Positions 1 through 12,618 of a DNA stretch of 64,000 nucleotides are shown here, one piece after another. Location of the stretch: the NCBI GenBank assembly GCA_016617855.1, contig JAECUM010033632.1, positions 1-64,000 of the forward strand, given 5' to 3'. The stretch comes from Megalonaias nervosa. Its lineage: Eukaryota; Mollusca; Bivalvia; Unionida; Unionidae. The position numbers were made by a program, and so were the translations under genes. The notes under the pieces were generated by a model. It had not been told where the DNA came from. It made no database searches and worked only from the letters and a program-made list of their open reading frames with translations. How positions within the stretch are numbered: the first letter of the stretch is position 1; each line of letters opens with the position of its first letter.

Positions 1-779
1 TATATACAAATTAAATAGAAAGTGAAAAATTAGAAAAACAAACTTACGCTATGTTGAATGATATCCTAGATAGTCCTAAAAGTTCTATTTCAATTCAAAA
101 GTATCGAGCATTCTAAATGAGTTCTAGCGGTCATCCAAATTAAGTTCAAATAGCCAGGATTAGTTTAATGCAGTAACATACTTGAATGAATCGGAATGAT
201 ATAATTCAAAATGTCTCTAAATGATTGCATAATAATTCCAACACAAGTACTAAAACCAAATGTCAGAACACTACGTAATTCTAAAGAATAATTGAAAAAT
301 ATCAAAAAATTCCACTCAAATCATCACAACTATTTTTCTCTTCTAAAGTTGATATTAATACTAGGCCAGTGTTCGAGATTAACCTGCTTTGGGATTATCA
401 GGATGATAGGTCAAAATAAATGGTATAAGATTAATGTTTTCATTTTCTCTATACTATGATAGGTCATCGCGGTGTGTTTGTTTTTTTGTGTCACATCCGC
501 TAACATGTCTTTGTTGTAGCATCAGTGCATCGAATGCACAGACAACTGTACCGACCGTTTCTGGAATATTTTATTGTCGGAAAAAAGACTGCGCGTCTTT
601 AGTTCCGTATTTTACTGGGTGTTCCGAATGTAATGCTTTAGATAATAGCTAGATGGCGAATATACTACCACTTACTAGTTAGCTATAAGTAGATGTCAGT
701 GTGGTGTTTGTTTTCTACCAGTCTGACTGTTGTGTAGTTTCGGTCAGAAACTCCTGCCGTGAACTTTATTGCGGGATGG
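1..779. other. AT-rich stretch, no gene seen
   Basis: I see no coding region, RNA gene or repeat structure here. The only open frames are short and lack recognisable domains. Confidence 0.5.
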
Positions 780-1150
780 ACATTTTATTCTTTGATATAA
801 TGTAATCCAGATTTTCACTTCTATTCTGCCACCTTATTGCTATATGATCGATGAAGCGAACCCACTGGTATGATACAATACCACCGATGCTAAAAATTGA
901 CTCTCCAGTCTGCTAATAAAAATATTAACGTACGAAGGGGGCAACGTTGAGCTTATTGCAGTTCCAATGATATAGAAATAGTTTTCTTCATGGAATACAG
1001 TTAGGACCAGATTGCAACGCTTTTCAAATCGAAACACTTGCTCACCGAAGAATCTTGTGACAATACTTAATCCTTCTGAATAGTAGTTGCCTACCGCAGA
1101 ACGATAAACAACAACAACATTCAGGGCTAAGCTAATTCCAACCACAAGCC
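780..1150 (-). pseudogene. Penelope-like reverse transcriptase fragment
   Basis: The minus-strand frame at 840-1145 reads a block like the RT core of Penelope-like retroelements: IIGTAISSTLPPSYVNIF followed by a conserved Leu-Glu, in the place where the family has a GTAMG-x-APPYANLF pattern. Just past a stop, another frame continues with WVRFIDHIA, which corresponds to the family's W-RFIDDI block with one catalytic Asp replaced by His. About 120 codons survive, with at least one frameshift. No ends, target duplication or flanking LTR-like sequence are visible. It could be another RT class, but the GTA...ANxF plus FIDxI pairing favours Penelope-like elements. Confidence 0.55.
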
Positions 1151-1389
1151 AAGATAATGCTTGTATATTTGATTCCAGTGGTGATAAACGGTGGAAGACC
1201 AGTCAACATATAATGGAGATAAACTCGTCTTCTAGCACAGTGACAAGCGACAAAATTGAACATACATGGTCCAAACAGAAACTGGAAAAAAAGACAGTGC
1301 AATGATCTTATTAGACACAAGATTTGCGGCCTTCGCTATGTCAGATAAACTGAAAATGTACACAAAGGATCAATATTTACAGCTTTTAT

Positions 1390-1600
1390 TAGATGACAAA
1401 GACGCTAGACAGAAGTCCGGTTGCGGAACACTTCTCTTCCCAAGGCCACACCTACAGTGATTTAATACTATTTGAAACTGTACACAGGCAAATAAGTAGT
1501 TTGGAAACCAGGAATGAAAATGAATCAAGCTGGACATGCCGTTATAGAACAACGAAACCAACTAGGTTGCCATTTTCATCATTTGAGTTGAAACGAATTA
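1390..1600 (+). pseudogene. Penelope-like element C-terminal fragment (near GIY-YIG region)
   Basis: A plus-strand frame contains PVAEHFSSQGHTYSDL and, after a short gap, a W-x2-RYRTTKP-like block. Penelope-like elements and GIY-YIG-linked RTs carry a PVAxHFxxPGHSxxDL motif followed by an LRTLxP motif downstream of the endonuclease core. The core itself is not seen. It lies on the opposite strand to the RT fragment at 780-1150, so the two come either from different copies or from a rearranged one. Confidence 0.4.
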
Positions 1601-1639
1601 GGTGCGACATCGTGCATTTGAAACAATACTTCCTATAAA

Positions 1640-2611
1640 TACTCATATAAACGTTTGTAATTTAAACGCTTTCTGTTCTGTTTATTCTTTGTTTTGTCTC
1701 TGTTTTGTGTTTGCCTTCGATAAGGAGTCACTGTGAGTCGAACTGCGATGTTCTATTGTTTTTCATGATGCTCCACCTGATGAGAATATACTAATTGTTG
1801 ATTTGTCACCCTGGTTAATTAAATAGATGGCGTCTTAGAGTTGCCACAAATCAAACCGGTCAAATGTTGGGAAAAAAATCAAGATGTTTTATAGGTTTTT
1901 GTTTTGCAAACAAAAGAGACTACTCTGTAATATCAAAAAGAAGTGAAGTATTTGCTGAGGGTTGGTGGTTTGCTTACAAACATAATAGTTTCAAGCATAT
2001 ATTCCTGAAACAATGGGAATATAGGTTATAAAATTGTAGAAACTGTGTCAAGTTTTGTACAAGTAGAACAGAACCACCTATTATAAACTTTTTGATTTGA
2101 CTAACTAACCAGATTAATATATGTCACTCTATAAATATTTACATCATCAGCTCTGAGGCCAAGATCTCGTCATCAGTGCTAATAGTAACTAGTTTTCTTT
2201 GACATATGAACAATATTCACATGGTGTATGTCCAACTTGGACAATTTTAGTACAATAAGGTTTTGGTTTTCGGACTTTATCAGTTCCAGTCCGACGTTGT
2301 CGAAACAGTCATTACATTATAATTACATTATAGCCTTGCAGGGCATACACCCATCCATACAGTACAATATTATAATGTTCCTGGTTTGGATTATTTACAC
2401 ATCGTAGAAAGTAATGTAATATCTAATGCTAAATCCGGCATACCTACATGAAGTACATAGCATTATCCGGCTTTATGTCTATATATAATCATATACCATT
2501 AAATTATTTTCGCCCTAAATTTTCATTACCTTGTTCAGTAAAATTTAAATTTATTTCTTCCGTATAAAGACCTAGAAATTTACGAATTTGTTGGTAATTT
2601 ATTTAGTTTAC
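1640..2611. other. AT-rich non-coding stretch
   Basis: No gene is seen. Given the sushi exon that follows on the minus strand, part of this could be an intron of that host gene. Confidence 0.4.
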
Positions 2612-2809
2612 CTTTAGCGCAAAATGTCTTTGAATCTGGATGCCAAACTGAATGCCAAAATCCATCTACCTGGCAATATAGCGTATAGTCCACTTTAATA
2701 AATCCTGGACTGCATTCGTAGTCACATACATCTCCAGGCAATCCTTCACAATGTCTTTCCAGATAATCGGTTGTGATATAACCGCCATTGATATCCGCTG
2801 GACAACGTT
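2612..2809 (-). CDS. single exon encoding a sushi (CCP/SCR) domain
   Basis: The exon encodes one complement-control-protein module on the minus strand: CPADINGG near the start, then GDVCDYECSPGF, a following Tyr-Cys, Gly-Phe-Trp and a final Cys. Six cysteines are present, two more than the usual four. A polypyrimidine tract ending in ag precedes position 2809, and the exon ends AAAG|gtaaac at 2612. It is 198 bp long, and both splice junctions fall in phase 1, the classic symmetric 1-1 arrangement that allows sushi exons to be shuffled. Such domains occur in secreted or cell-surface adhesion and innate-immune proteins. No neighbouring exon of the same gene was found, so the parent protein is unknown; an isolated relic exon is also possible. 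Confidence 0.7.
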
Positions 2810-3199
2810 CTATAAAACAAAACATGGAAGTTAATGCATTTTTATGTCGTGATTATTGAATAAAGATTGAACGAAAAAGAAGACTAATCAAACGACTGTT
2901 TTCTTATGGTTTGAAAGGAGATTTCACTTGGTAGCATTCCATGGAGATCTTCTTTGCACATGGTCACTGCATATTTTGGGTAAGTAATACACATTAATAC
3001 AATATAAACCGCAAACAAACTTCATTACATATGACAAGAAAAACGGATCATAAATCTTGAACACTGTACTTTCACTTTCTTTTCTTTAGACGATCGACAT
3101 ATTGACAAGATCAAGTGAATCAAACTCCGTACACACTCACAAACACACACACGCATATACATGTACTATAGCATCTGACTCAATACATTGAATTTTGAT

Positions 3200-3204
<5 letters not shown>

Positions 3205-3288
<84 letters not shown>
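3205..3288. repeat. (AT)n microsatellite
   Basis: About 84 bp of uninterrupted AT dinucleotide. Confidence 0.98.
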
Positions 3289-3291
<3 letters not shown>

Positions 3292-3581
3292 TATTTAACT
3301 CAAAAGAAATGTACAAATGTCTGATATTCAGTATAAAAGTATATGTCTGATTACGACAGTGATTATACTATTTTAATATAAAGAAAGGTTAGGTACAATT
3401 GAAACGTATAGACACGCACATTTATATCAAGATGTTTCAAATATAACTTTCAAAGAGGCATGTATAGAGATCTTAAAGCACAGCAATATATCTGAGCATA
3501 ATTATTTTTCTTTCAACTAAAGAATTTTACATTATTCTGCGTTAATAACATGCATAAAATAAAGCAGTGGAATGCAAATTG

Positions 3582-3582
<1 letters not shown>

Positions 3583-3667
<85 letters not shown>
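3583..3667. repeat. (AT)n microsatellite
   Basis: About 85 bp of pure TA/AT dinucleotide. The Ile-Tyr open frame running through it is a repeat artefact. Confidence 0.98.
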
Positions 3668-3671
<4 letters not shown>

Positions 3672-4019
3672 CTCTTTACGTGTATAGTTATTGTTATTAT
3701 TTTTATTGTTGTTGCTTTTCTTCTTCTTCATCTTCTTTGAAATCTTTTCGATTATGCTTATTTACCAATGCTCTTGATATGCGTCCTCAATACCTCCGTG
3801 TATAACTTTACTGGGGTATAATTTCTTTTGCAAATTTTCATATTCCTATCGATTTCATGCAGGTATATCTCAATGATAGGTCGTTAAAGTTTGCTAGGCC
3901 GGCTAGTAAGCGGCTACCCTATGCAGACACCAAATGGTGTCGGCAAATTCCGACTTTTCGATAGGCAATGGACTCTGACCCTACACCCTAACATAAATAT
4001 CCAAATATCAAAAATGGGG

Positions 4020-4330
4020 TGGCAAGGGTCAGAGGAAACTCGGACTAGGCTGTTGGATGACTGGGATAGGATTACGGAGGACTGGGATACTTGTTGACAA
4101 GGATAGGATATTTGGTTAGTTGGATAAGATGTTGCATGACTAATTAGTATGATATGTGACAGGGGTATATTGATGGATGAGTGTGATAAGATAATGGATG
4201 AATAAGGTAGGATGTGAAATGAACAGATAGTCTGTTAGATGACTGGGATAGAATTATAAGTGAATGGAATAGTATCTTAGATGACTATGACAGGATGTTG
4301 GATAGTTGGGTGGGATGTTAAATGAATTTC
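4020..4330. repeat. degenerate minisatellite, GGATGACTGGGATAGGAT-like unit
   Basis: Variants of a roughly 20-bp G-rich unit (gatgactgggataggat and similar) recur many times over about 300 bp with heavy divergence. No coding meaning is apparent. Confidence 0.6.
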
Positions 4331-4399
4331 AAATACTCGCTTCAGACAAAAATAGTATACTGGATAACTGCGTTATGAGCTAGCTGGTTGAGTGGAATG

Positions 4400-5790
4400 G
4401 AATATTGTTTGAATGGGGTTGGATGTCTGATTAGAACGATATGTAACTTGGATTACGTTACTAATTCTTGGGGGAAATATGAATGGAATCTTAGTGCTGT
4501 ATTAGTGTCAGATGTTATTAAAGCATTTCACCACGTCAATCCCAATATTCTACTACAGAAATTAAGAATTTGTGGATCTTGAAATTTAACAATAATTGTT
4601 GTTAGCTCATATTTAAACAGAATATCTCCAACAATTTTGTTTAATGGTGTTTTGGATTACTCATCCCTTGTTACTGTTGGAGTTCTTCAGGGGTCAATTT
4701 TAGGACCACCTTTCTTTATACTGTGTATCAAAGACATCACCTTGGTATCTGAGTATATCAATGTGTTTATTGATGCAAATGACAGTTGATCAAGCTGTAA
4801 GTAAAAAAGTGAATAAGATGGGACTACACTAAATTCTGATGTCAACGTTTTGATTTGGAGTACGAAAACAACAATGAACAATGCTATATGTATAAATTCA
4901 CCAACAACAAGGTTTTACTAATTGACACCACTCAACAGAACAACATAATGCTAAATTATATTTCTGTATACAGCAGAGATAATAATACATGTACTTTGAG
5001 GAGTGACAGTTGATTACACTTTCCAAGGAATAAACTAATCAACTCTATGTAGCAAACTTTCTTTCAAACCATATCGTTTGAAGAAACTTAATCATTTTTA
5101 ATGCCAAAAGCAACAATGACTTTTTAAAGATTTTCGTGTTATGTCATTTTGATTACTGATTAAATATTCGGGGACATTGTTCATCTTATCGTTTTAAATT
5201 CACTGAGCGCTTGCAAATGAATGTGGCTGCAGCTCTTTTGGATGAAAGAGATTTCACACCCAGTGAAACTTTATTTGAAAACCTCAATGGTTACCTACAA
5301 CGTTTCAGTCCTCATGCACAAAGTTGCAACAGTCTGGCACCAGATCATTTAATTACTTTTACTCCAGTCTCATAGAAGTTAATAGATTAATAGATTAATA
5401 GATTAACAGATTAATCATGAGCTCTTCTACTAAAGATCAACTAATTATCCAAAAACACAAGACTGAAGAGCTTAAAAAAGAGTATTACATACAATGAAGT
5501 TTCAATATGGAATATCTTACCTGATGGCATTAAATCTTATACAATACTTGTTGCTTTAAAATACAAATGTAAAACTCTCTTTTTAGTCGAAAGTAGAATT
5601 GCTTTATTTTATGAAACTGCCGTATTGTATTGCCTCTAGTATGTTATTATTTTATGAACTGCACGCATTTTATTGCACATACTGTAAATATTGTACATTT
5701 TAATAAATCTCAAGCCTGTGTGAGATGAGCCATGGACTCGATAGTCCATAATGAAGAAATAACGCCAGTTATTATTATTTCAGCTAAGTT
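4400..5790 (+). mobile_element. non-LTR retrotransposon relic (RT C-terminal half and 3' end)
   Basis: Scattered frames read RT blocks in order: VIKAFHHVNPNILLQKL (motif A region, normally SKAFDxVNH), then GVLQGSILGPP (motif B region), then Phe-Ile-Asp near the YADD region. Later come the C-terminal pieces LQMNVAAALLDERDFTPSE and WNILPDGIKS, typical of Jockey/CR1-like elements where the second reads WNxLPxxIR. Stops and frameshifts interrupt all of these. A short TTAATAGA microsatellite lies at about 5379-5416. The end near 5700-5780 resembles the 3' UTR of CR1/L2-like elements but no clear tail or target duplication was found. It is long dead. Confidence 0.65.
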
Positions 5791-7823
5791 GTTCAGCATT
5801 CAAAACTAAAACCATGACTCCCGTTGCACAGAGATTTTTTTCTAAACACTAAGGCTGATCGTGGCAGGATTAGAGAAGAAAAAAGAATGGTTTCGTTCCC
5901 TTAGCAAACGCTGCAACTATATCTAGTACTGCCAAGATCGAGAATGTTTTGGAAATGGTCGATGACCCCGAAGTTTGGCATCTAATTAGAGCTCTTCGTT
6001 GCAACTATATCTAGTGCTGATATAGTTCATGACCCTGAAGTTGTGCTTCCAATGTCAGCGTAAAGTACAATCTCCTTAAAAGTAATATCTGGCCATTAAA
6101 GCAACTGAAGGTGGGGCTTCTTGCAAAGATGTGAAAAATTTTCATTTTACGTAACACTGTCATGTTGGCTAAAACAGAAGAAGCTTGCATAACTTTAGGA
6201 CTATCGTTATACCCCATCCGCGTCCTTTTTGCTAAAAAAACTTAAGTTTAATTAATTTAAACTTGAATTATATTACATTTTCATTTGATGTATTGGTTAT
6301 GCTATAGATAGTTTAATTATATCCATTACTATGTTTGCCTATTCTGAAATTAATGATTGTTTTGCAGAAGTACAAGTTTTATTTGTGCTTAATTAATTCA
6401 AATCCTGGCGACAGGTTTTAATTTCCTGATGAATAAATTGTTTCACTTAGTAGCCTCATTAAGAAGTGTACATTTGTTGTCTCAGGCAGCCCAAAATCTA
6501 GGCCAGTCTAAATAAATGTAGCATACAAATAACATCTAAACAGCCACATCCTGCTGGCGACAATACGTACGGTAATTAATTGTTTAGCGATGCGTGTTGG
6601 TTGATAATGGTTATACAGTACATTAAACGAGGACTACAATTTTTATAGATATGTTATGCACTGTATATATTATCAAATGGCATGCGACTGATACAGGAAT
6701 TTTCTAACTTGTGACCTATACCCAAATTCGTTGAAGTTTCACTTGCATGTACTGTATTTTATGCATTATGGATTGTGTAACACAAATATTAGTTATCAAT
6801 ATACAGATGTATTTCAAACTGGTTTTGTCTTCATTTAATACAAATTTCATTTTTTTTTTATTTTCTTAAAGTGTAAATCCTACATGCTGATGACAAGATA
6901 TTCCTTTTAGACGACATTCACTTTTGATTTGTTTTCATAACCCAACCCAACCCCTCACTTATCTTGACAGTATTACCTCGGGCCCGAGGGTGTTGAGATA
7001 AACGGGTAGGACTGTACATGTATGGAAGATAGTTAATTTGTTAGCAACGATACAAGCCGCTATGATCCACATCAACGAGCTGACTTTTTTTCTTTTTTTG
7101 GGTAGGGGATAGGGTTGGGGGTGTTGTTGTCACAAGTTCATCAATTTGAAGTTTTGGTCGTAATTTCGAGTAATGTCTCCCAACTTACAGTGCTGAAAAA
7201 GTTAAAAACTGTTACACCCATATGTATTCATAGACGAAAGATTGTCTGTTTGGCACATACATGCATTGCTGATTTTTCACAACAGATTCAGTGGAAAATT
7301 AAACAAACATGCATGCACTCTCACCTAAGCCTGCATTCAAAATACTTTGGCGTTCATTTTTATGCGAATAATGGAAAAATGTGAGGGAATATTCATGTAC
7401 AAACCCTGAATTATGTCTTCTGGTAAAGGTCACACGCGACTGCAAGATCCTTAACACTTTCCAAAACGTGGCTGCGTAAAAAATATCAAAAGTGGAAACA
7501 GTACTACTGTATATACCTTATATTTTGGGACAATGTATTTCTTGGGACACAATAAATTAATTTTTAAAGTCATTTTTGTGCATTGTACGCTCTGGGTCAC
7601 GTCGCTTTTTGGAGTCGTAACTTGTGGGACATCTTTTAAGTCATTTGAAAATTACATCAGAAATTGCACTCAAACTTAGATTGTATTAGAAACAATATTA
7701 AATTGTGTACTTGAGATAAAACTCTTTAATCCACCGCATCATCACCTCGTCAACCCAACCCTTCTCCTGTTCATCCATCCTTTAGGTGCATATTAGTTAG
7801 CTCCCTCATGATGTGAAAAATTA
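5791..7823. other. non-coding stretch, no gene seen
   Basis: About 2 kb without recognisable coding sequence. A short local duplication around gcaactatatctagt recurs at about 5912 and 6001. The small open frames have no domain signature. Confidence 0.5.
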
Positions 7824-8093
7824 TCATTGAGAGCAACGCATCGGTTGCGGAAACTGAAAGGAATAAAGTTTATCTGTACAAGTCATGCACATTCTCACAC
7901 TTTTAACCCCCTTCTTATTGACAGGCCATTCAGAAATGACATCAGAATACACTGTAGTTTCATCCATGTTAATGATCTTATTGTCGGCGAAATCATCTTC
8001 ACTTGTGGCCTTCAAGAATTCATCGAATGATTTTATTTTCTCCTCCAACTCTTCTTGGAAACGCTGGGTCCTTGATGTGCCTGAAAAAGGCAC
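7824..8093 (-). pseudogene. pogo/Tigger-like DDE transposase fragment
   Basis: The 89-codon minus-strand frame carries IINMDETTVYSDVISEW followed by NKKGVKSV. This matches the first catalytic Asp block of pogo-like DDE_1 transposases (Tc1/mariner superfamily), which read xxNxDETxVYFDMP followed by KG-x-K-V. Upstream residues resemble the linker between the CENPB-type DNA-binding domain and the catalytic core. The second Asp and the final Asp/Glu are absent, and the frame degenerates after the first block. No terminal repeats are visible. Confidence 0.7.
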
Positions 8094-8544
8094 ACGTCTG
8101 TGTTGTTTTAAAAACCGTTCCGTTTTTTAATTTAAAATTTTACTTTTCAAGGTATGAAACACATATGCAATGTGTAAAGTCTTTATGTCAAATGTTACAG
8201 TTAGATTTAACGACACTGGACATACCATGCCATTCACCCCTATCCATTTAGAAACTGTATTTTTTTTTATAACAAATGGATGTAAAGACTATTAGAACTC
8301 ACTTTTAAAGAAGGATGTTAAACCCATTAATGAAAACAAATGAAATAAAATTTTCAATTTGAATATGGATATATAGCCAGTTTTTAAATTAACAATAAAC
8401 ATATAATTACAGTGGTTTAAATTTCGTGTTACTGATAGAATTTTACCAATGAATTCATTTCTGTACAAATAAAATTGTCCAGTACTGATGAATGTCTCAT
8501 TGGTTGACCATCGGGGCTCAATGAAGTCCATCCTGCGATGCTAT

Positions 8545-9512
8545 TCACTGATGGGTCCTCATGTGGCGGATGAGTCCGATACGAGATGCACATGTCCTGG
8601 AGCAGTATGTGCACTGTAGGCATGGGTTGGTTTTTGACGTTGAGACCTTCCTGCGTTCCCTGGAGTCGGGGATTTGCGTGTTAAGGGCATCCTCGAAGGT
8701 TCTGCACCCATTACTAACAGCTGCACGCCAGCCAGATCTATCCTTGGCGCAGGACTCTAGGTCTGTCGCAGATATCGAGCAGCATCTCAGGCTGTCCTTG
8801 AGTCTTTGAATCTCTTCTTCAGGCGACCAATTTTTCTGTGCCCACTAGACAGAACTCCATACAAAATCTTGAACTTCCTAGGGCAACCGAGTAGTGCTAG
8901 GATGACTAATAGTGCATCTCTGGTGACCGTATCGAAGGCCTTTGTGAGGTCTGTGAAGACACCATAGAAGTTCATGTTCTGTTCAATGCACTTTACCTGT
9001 ATCTGTCTCACTGTGAAGATCATGTCGATTGTGCTCAGATCTGGTCTGAAGCCATATTGGGCCTCCGGCAGTATGGCTTCCGAGACATTACCGACCAGAC
9101 GGTTGAGAATGATTCGCGCCATAATGTTGACTGCAATCGACAAAAGTGATATGTCTCGATAGTTTCCGCAGTCAGCTTTTTTCCCTTTGTTTTGTATAGG
9201 GTGACAATCATTGCATCTTTGAAATCCTGTGGCATGGACTCCTCCTCCCAAATGCTAATCAGGATACTGTGCAGTGCATCAATGGGCCTTAGGGACAGCT
9301 GCTTTGAAGTGTTCAACAGGAATTCCATCCGCGCCTGGTGCCTTGCCAGAGCTGATTATGTTGATGGCTCGCTCGACTTCTTCTGTGATAGGGGGCAAGT
9401 CCAGGTCCGAGATAGTTGGCTTCGGAACAATTGTAAAAATGCCCCGGAAACAATACTGCATTTGTTTTGGAAATGCAATATGATGATTACGCTGTAAAAT
9501 GATGTGTCCCAA
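8545..9512 (-). pseudogene. non-LTR reverse transcriptase fragment with C-terminal C2H2 finger
   Basis: On the minus strand, three overlapping frames give a continuous RT N-terminal and finger region: GKAPGADGIPVEHFK, then LYKTKGKK, then CGNYRDISLLS, ILPEAQYGFRPDLSTIDM and TDLTKAFDTV (motif A, catalytic Asp). The rest of the RT palm, including the YADD box, is missing. The frame then jumps to a C-terminal domain with AKDRSGWRAAV and a C-x2-C-x12-H-x3-H finger ending at a stop at 8545. This architecture occurs in non-LTR elements of fish and invertebrates. At least two frameshifts and an internal deletion make it non-functional. No target duplication was identified. Confidence 0.8.
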
Positions 9513-9871
9513 TGGATTCAGAATAAAGTGAGATGGAATATATGAACAATCTTTTTATTTTTGTTTTCCTCAATTACTACAGCTATACATGTAAAATGAA
9601 TGGGGAAAATACCTAGATTAGATGGGTTGGAAGTTGTTTCTTAAAGACCACTAAAAGCTGGAAATATATATTGCAATCAAATCTGAAAAGAAAGAAGCAT
9701 TTATGTTGATTTGGGAACAGTGGGAACCGTTATTCCACCAGAAACTAAGGATGATGCGTTATTAATTCAAATGCATGTTTAATAGCATCATGCTGTAGAG
9801 TACAATGTGTTATTGTATTTGTATTGTAAGCTAATAGCTAACCAAAATATGAATGTGTGCAATTGTGCTTG

Positions 9872-9873
<2 letters not shown>

Positions 9874-9908
<35 letters not shown>
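9874..9908. repeat. (GT)n microsatellite
   Basis: Pure GT dinucleotide run of about 35 bp. Confidence 0.97.
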
Positions 9909-9914
<6 letters not shown>

Positions 9915-10704
9915 TTCCTGCACTACATTTATAATCCATAGATTATGTAAGATTGTAAAGTGACCTTGGGATGGTTCCGGACCCAATTTTCAAGCTATTA
10001 CGGGAACAAGAAAATAATAATAACAGAAAAGTGGAAAATTTAATCGATACTTACCAAGATGGAATTTTTATAATTTTATTGAACCTTTAGTACCTAGAGG
10101 ATTACACACCAACCCACCCATCCCTGGGTCTCATCTTTCATCTTCTGACCGCTAAAGACTGACCAGTCACGTGACCTATGCGTCCTTAAGGGTAATACAG
10201 GTTCACTGAAATTATCATCAAACTTAGTTGGTAAGTGTTGCTTAATTTTCTAGTCAAATATACGTTTTTCATAATTTTATTAAGAATCAATTTTATTAAG
10301 ATAGCATATTCTTACTTTCATGTGATAGTTGCTTTTCATCAGTGATTTTTAGCTAACTTCTGTACAGGCAGTTAGTTCTCCATTTTTAGACATCATCCAC
10401 TGAGCAAGCAATTTCAGATTATTTCACATCAGAACTGCTGGATGATTACAGCTGCTCAAGGTAAATATTATTTGTAACATGTATTAGAGTAGATTATAAT
10501 ATTTCATATCTTCTTCTTCAGCATAGTACAGAACAAAACTATTTCAGAACCAGCATGTCCCAGTTGTCAGAAAAATATGAATAACACTTGATTTTTGTGA
10601 AATTAGTATCAGTTCATATGACTTGAAACCATAACACACACAGGATGCACTTGAAGGCCAAACTTCTATGTCAAATGGGGAATATATGTCTCTTAAAATT
10701 TATT
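9909..10704. other. non-coding stretch, no gene seen
   Basis: Nothing recognisable is present beyond ordinary AT-rich sequence. Confidence 0.5.
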
Positions 10705-10935
10705 AGAAGGTGATACATATTGATACTGACACAGATCTGCAAAGTCTTATAACAAACTTGTCTTGAGTCCATGAAGCTCAGAAGGTGATAAAGATTGATA
10801 CTGAGATAGATCTTGCAAAGTCTAATAACAAATTTGTCTTAAGCCCACGAAGTTCAGAAGGTAATACAGATTGATAGTGATACAGATCTTGTAAAGCCTT
10901 ATAACAAACTTGTCGTAAGCCCATAAAGTTCCTCA
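10705..10935. repeat. tandem repeat, about 75-bp unit, three copies
   Basis: Each unit starts agaaggtgata and contains attgatactga, then acagatct and ataacaaacttgtct. Starts fall at about 10705, 10780 and 10855, a period of 75-76 bp. Confidence 0.85.
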
Positions 10936-12489
10936 AATGTTCACGAGTGAAAAGAAAGTAAGCAACAGAAAAACGACAGGGTTGTCAATCATGGGTAACA
11001 CTGTAACACCCCACCCAAATACAATGTTAGCATAAACATTACTCTACCACTGATGTAGGTCACAATGGCAAATTTCTGAACAAAAGCATCAAAAATACTT
11101 TGTTTGCTTAGTATATTATGAAAAATCGTTCATGAAAGTAACCCATCCTTAAAATGTCTCCTTTTATTAAGTACAAGCGTAAACAGGTTTTATTATATAC
11201 CAAAAGGAACAACGGAGTGAACATAGTACATATATAATAAAGCACAATAAAAATGTCTCTCCCAAGACCTTGCATAGAGTAAATAGTGATATAACACTAT
11301 ATACACTGTTAAACCTGGAATATTTGTGGGCATACACTTTTGTAGCTTCAGAGTAAGTAAACAATATTATAGGGTCAAATTGTATACCTTAACAAGTATC
11401 AAAAATTATTTTTATAAAAGATTTAGGTTTTGAACAACAAATCTGGAATGCAATGTTGCACATTGCATCCCAAAGACAGGGGTCATTGTGCCTCCCTCCC
11501 ATCAAATCATACACAATTTTAGAAGGATAAATGAAAATAATTATACATAATGCATTAATAGTGTTATAAAATGAGATAATATTGGTTGCTTTAACAATTT
11601 TACCACCTTCACTTTGTGGTCTACATTGTACTGTCATATTTTCCTTAAACACTTACATTATTGCAATTAATGTTTTACCATGTGCACAAGCCCGTCATAA
11701 CAACATAATACGGTTATCACAAAATGAGCTGTATCACGTAATTTTCCATTCCGGATCTTACCCACGCATTTAATTTTGGGATACGCTCATTACCTAGCAA
11801 CATTAATTAGAATTATATGCCTAAGTTTCCTTAATTACCTTTCCAAAATAATAAATCATTAATTGCATGAAAAATTTAATATTTGCAAAAATGTAATCAC
11901 GTTTGTCAACCTCAAAGTAAATTAAATCTTCCTTGGTTTATGGGTGACTTTAACATAAAAATACAACACACTAGCAGCCATCGAACACTTTATATTGCAA
12001 GTCGCCAACTATCACAAAATTTGAATTTTTGCATTGACAGATACATTGTTTTAAAATAGATCTTCATTGTTATCTTAAACTTTTATCACCTTATGTGGCT
12101 TTGAACATTGTTAAATCCAACAGAGACACGGATAGACACCCACTAATGAAAAGTTGTAAGATTACTTTTCTATTTGTTCTAAGGAAGAAACGTACCCATG
12201 AGGATCCATAGGGTCAAGATTTGGGGCTGAAGGGACAAAACAACAAGCCTACTCTCTATGTGCATCAGTGGAATGGAGAGCAGTTTTTATATGCATAGAG
12301 ATGCTGCCATTCCTGATTCATCCAATGTCTACTACAGAGATGAGTCTATACTATTGTTTCCATTGAAAGCAACTGTAAAACAAATTGCTTCTAGTACCAA
12401 ATTAAAAAGTGGCAGATACTGGTTCAAAATTATAGATATCACAACGACTGGTCAAGAAGCACATCTTCAGGGGATGAGCAGGGTATACG
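10936..12489. other. non-coding stretch, no gene seen
   Basis: No gene, RNA or clear repeat recognised in about 1.5 kb. Confidence 0.5.
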
Positions 12490-12618
12490 TTTGTATGACT
12501 GGAATCAATTAGTAACCATACGCTTGTATGACTGGAATCAATTAGTAACCATACGCTTGTAAGACTGGAATCAATTAGTAACCATAGGATTGTATGACTG
12601 GAATCAATTAGTAACCAA
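12490..12618. repeat. 33-bp tandem repeat, about four copies
   Basis: The unit contains gactggaatcaattagtaac followed by catacgcttgta. Copies are nearly identical, so the array is young. Confidence 0.92.

Noticed and set aside
3572..3805. Open frame of alternating Ile-Tyr
   Set aside because: It is the translation of an (AT)n microsatellite.
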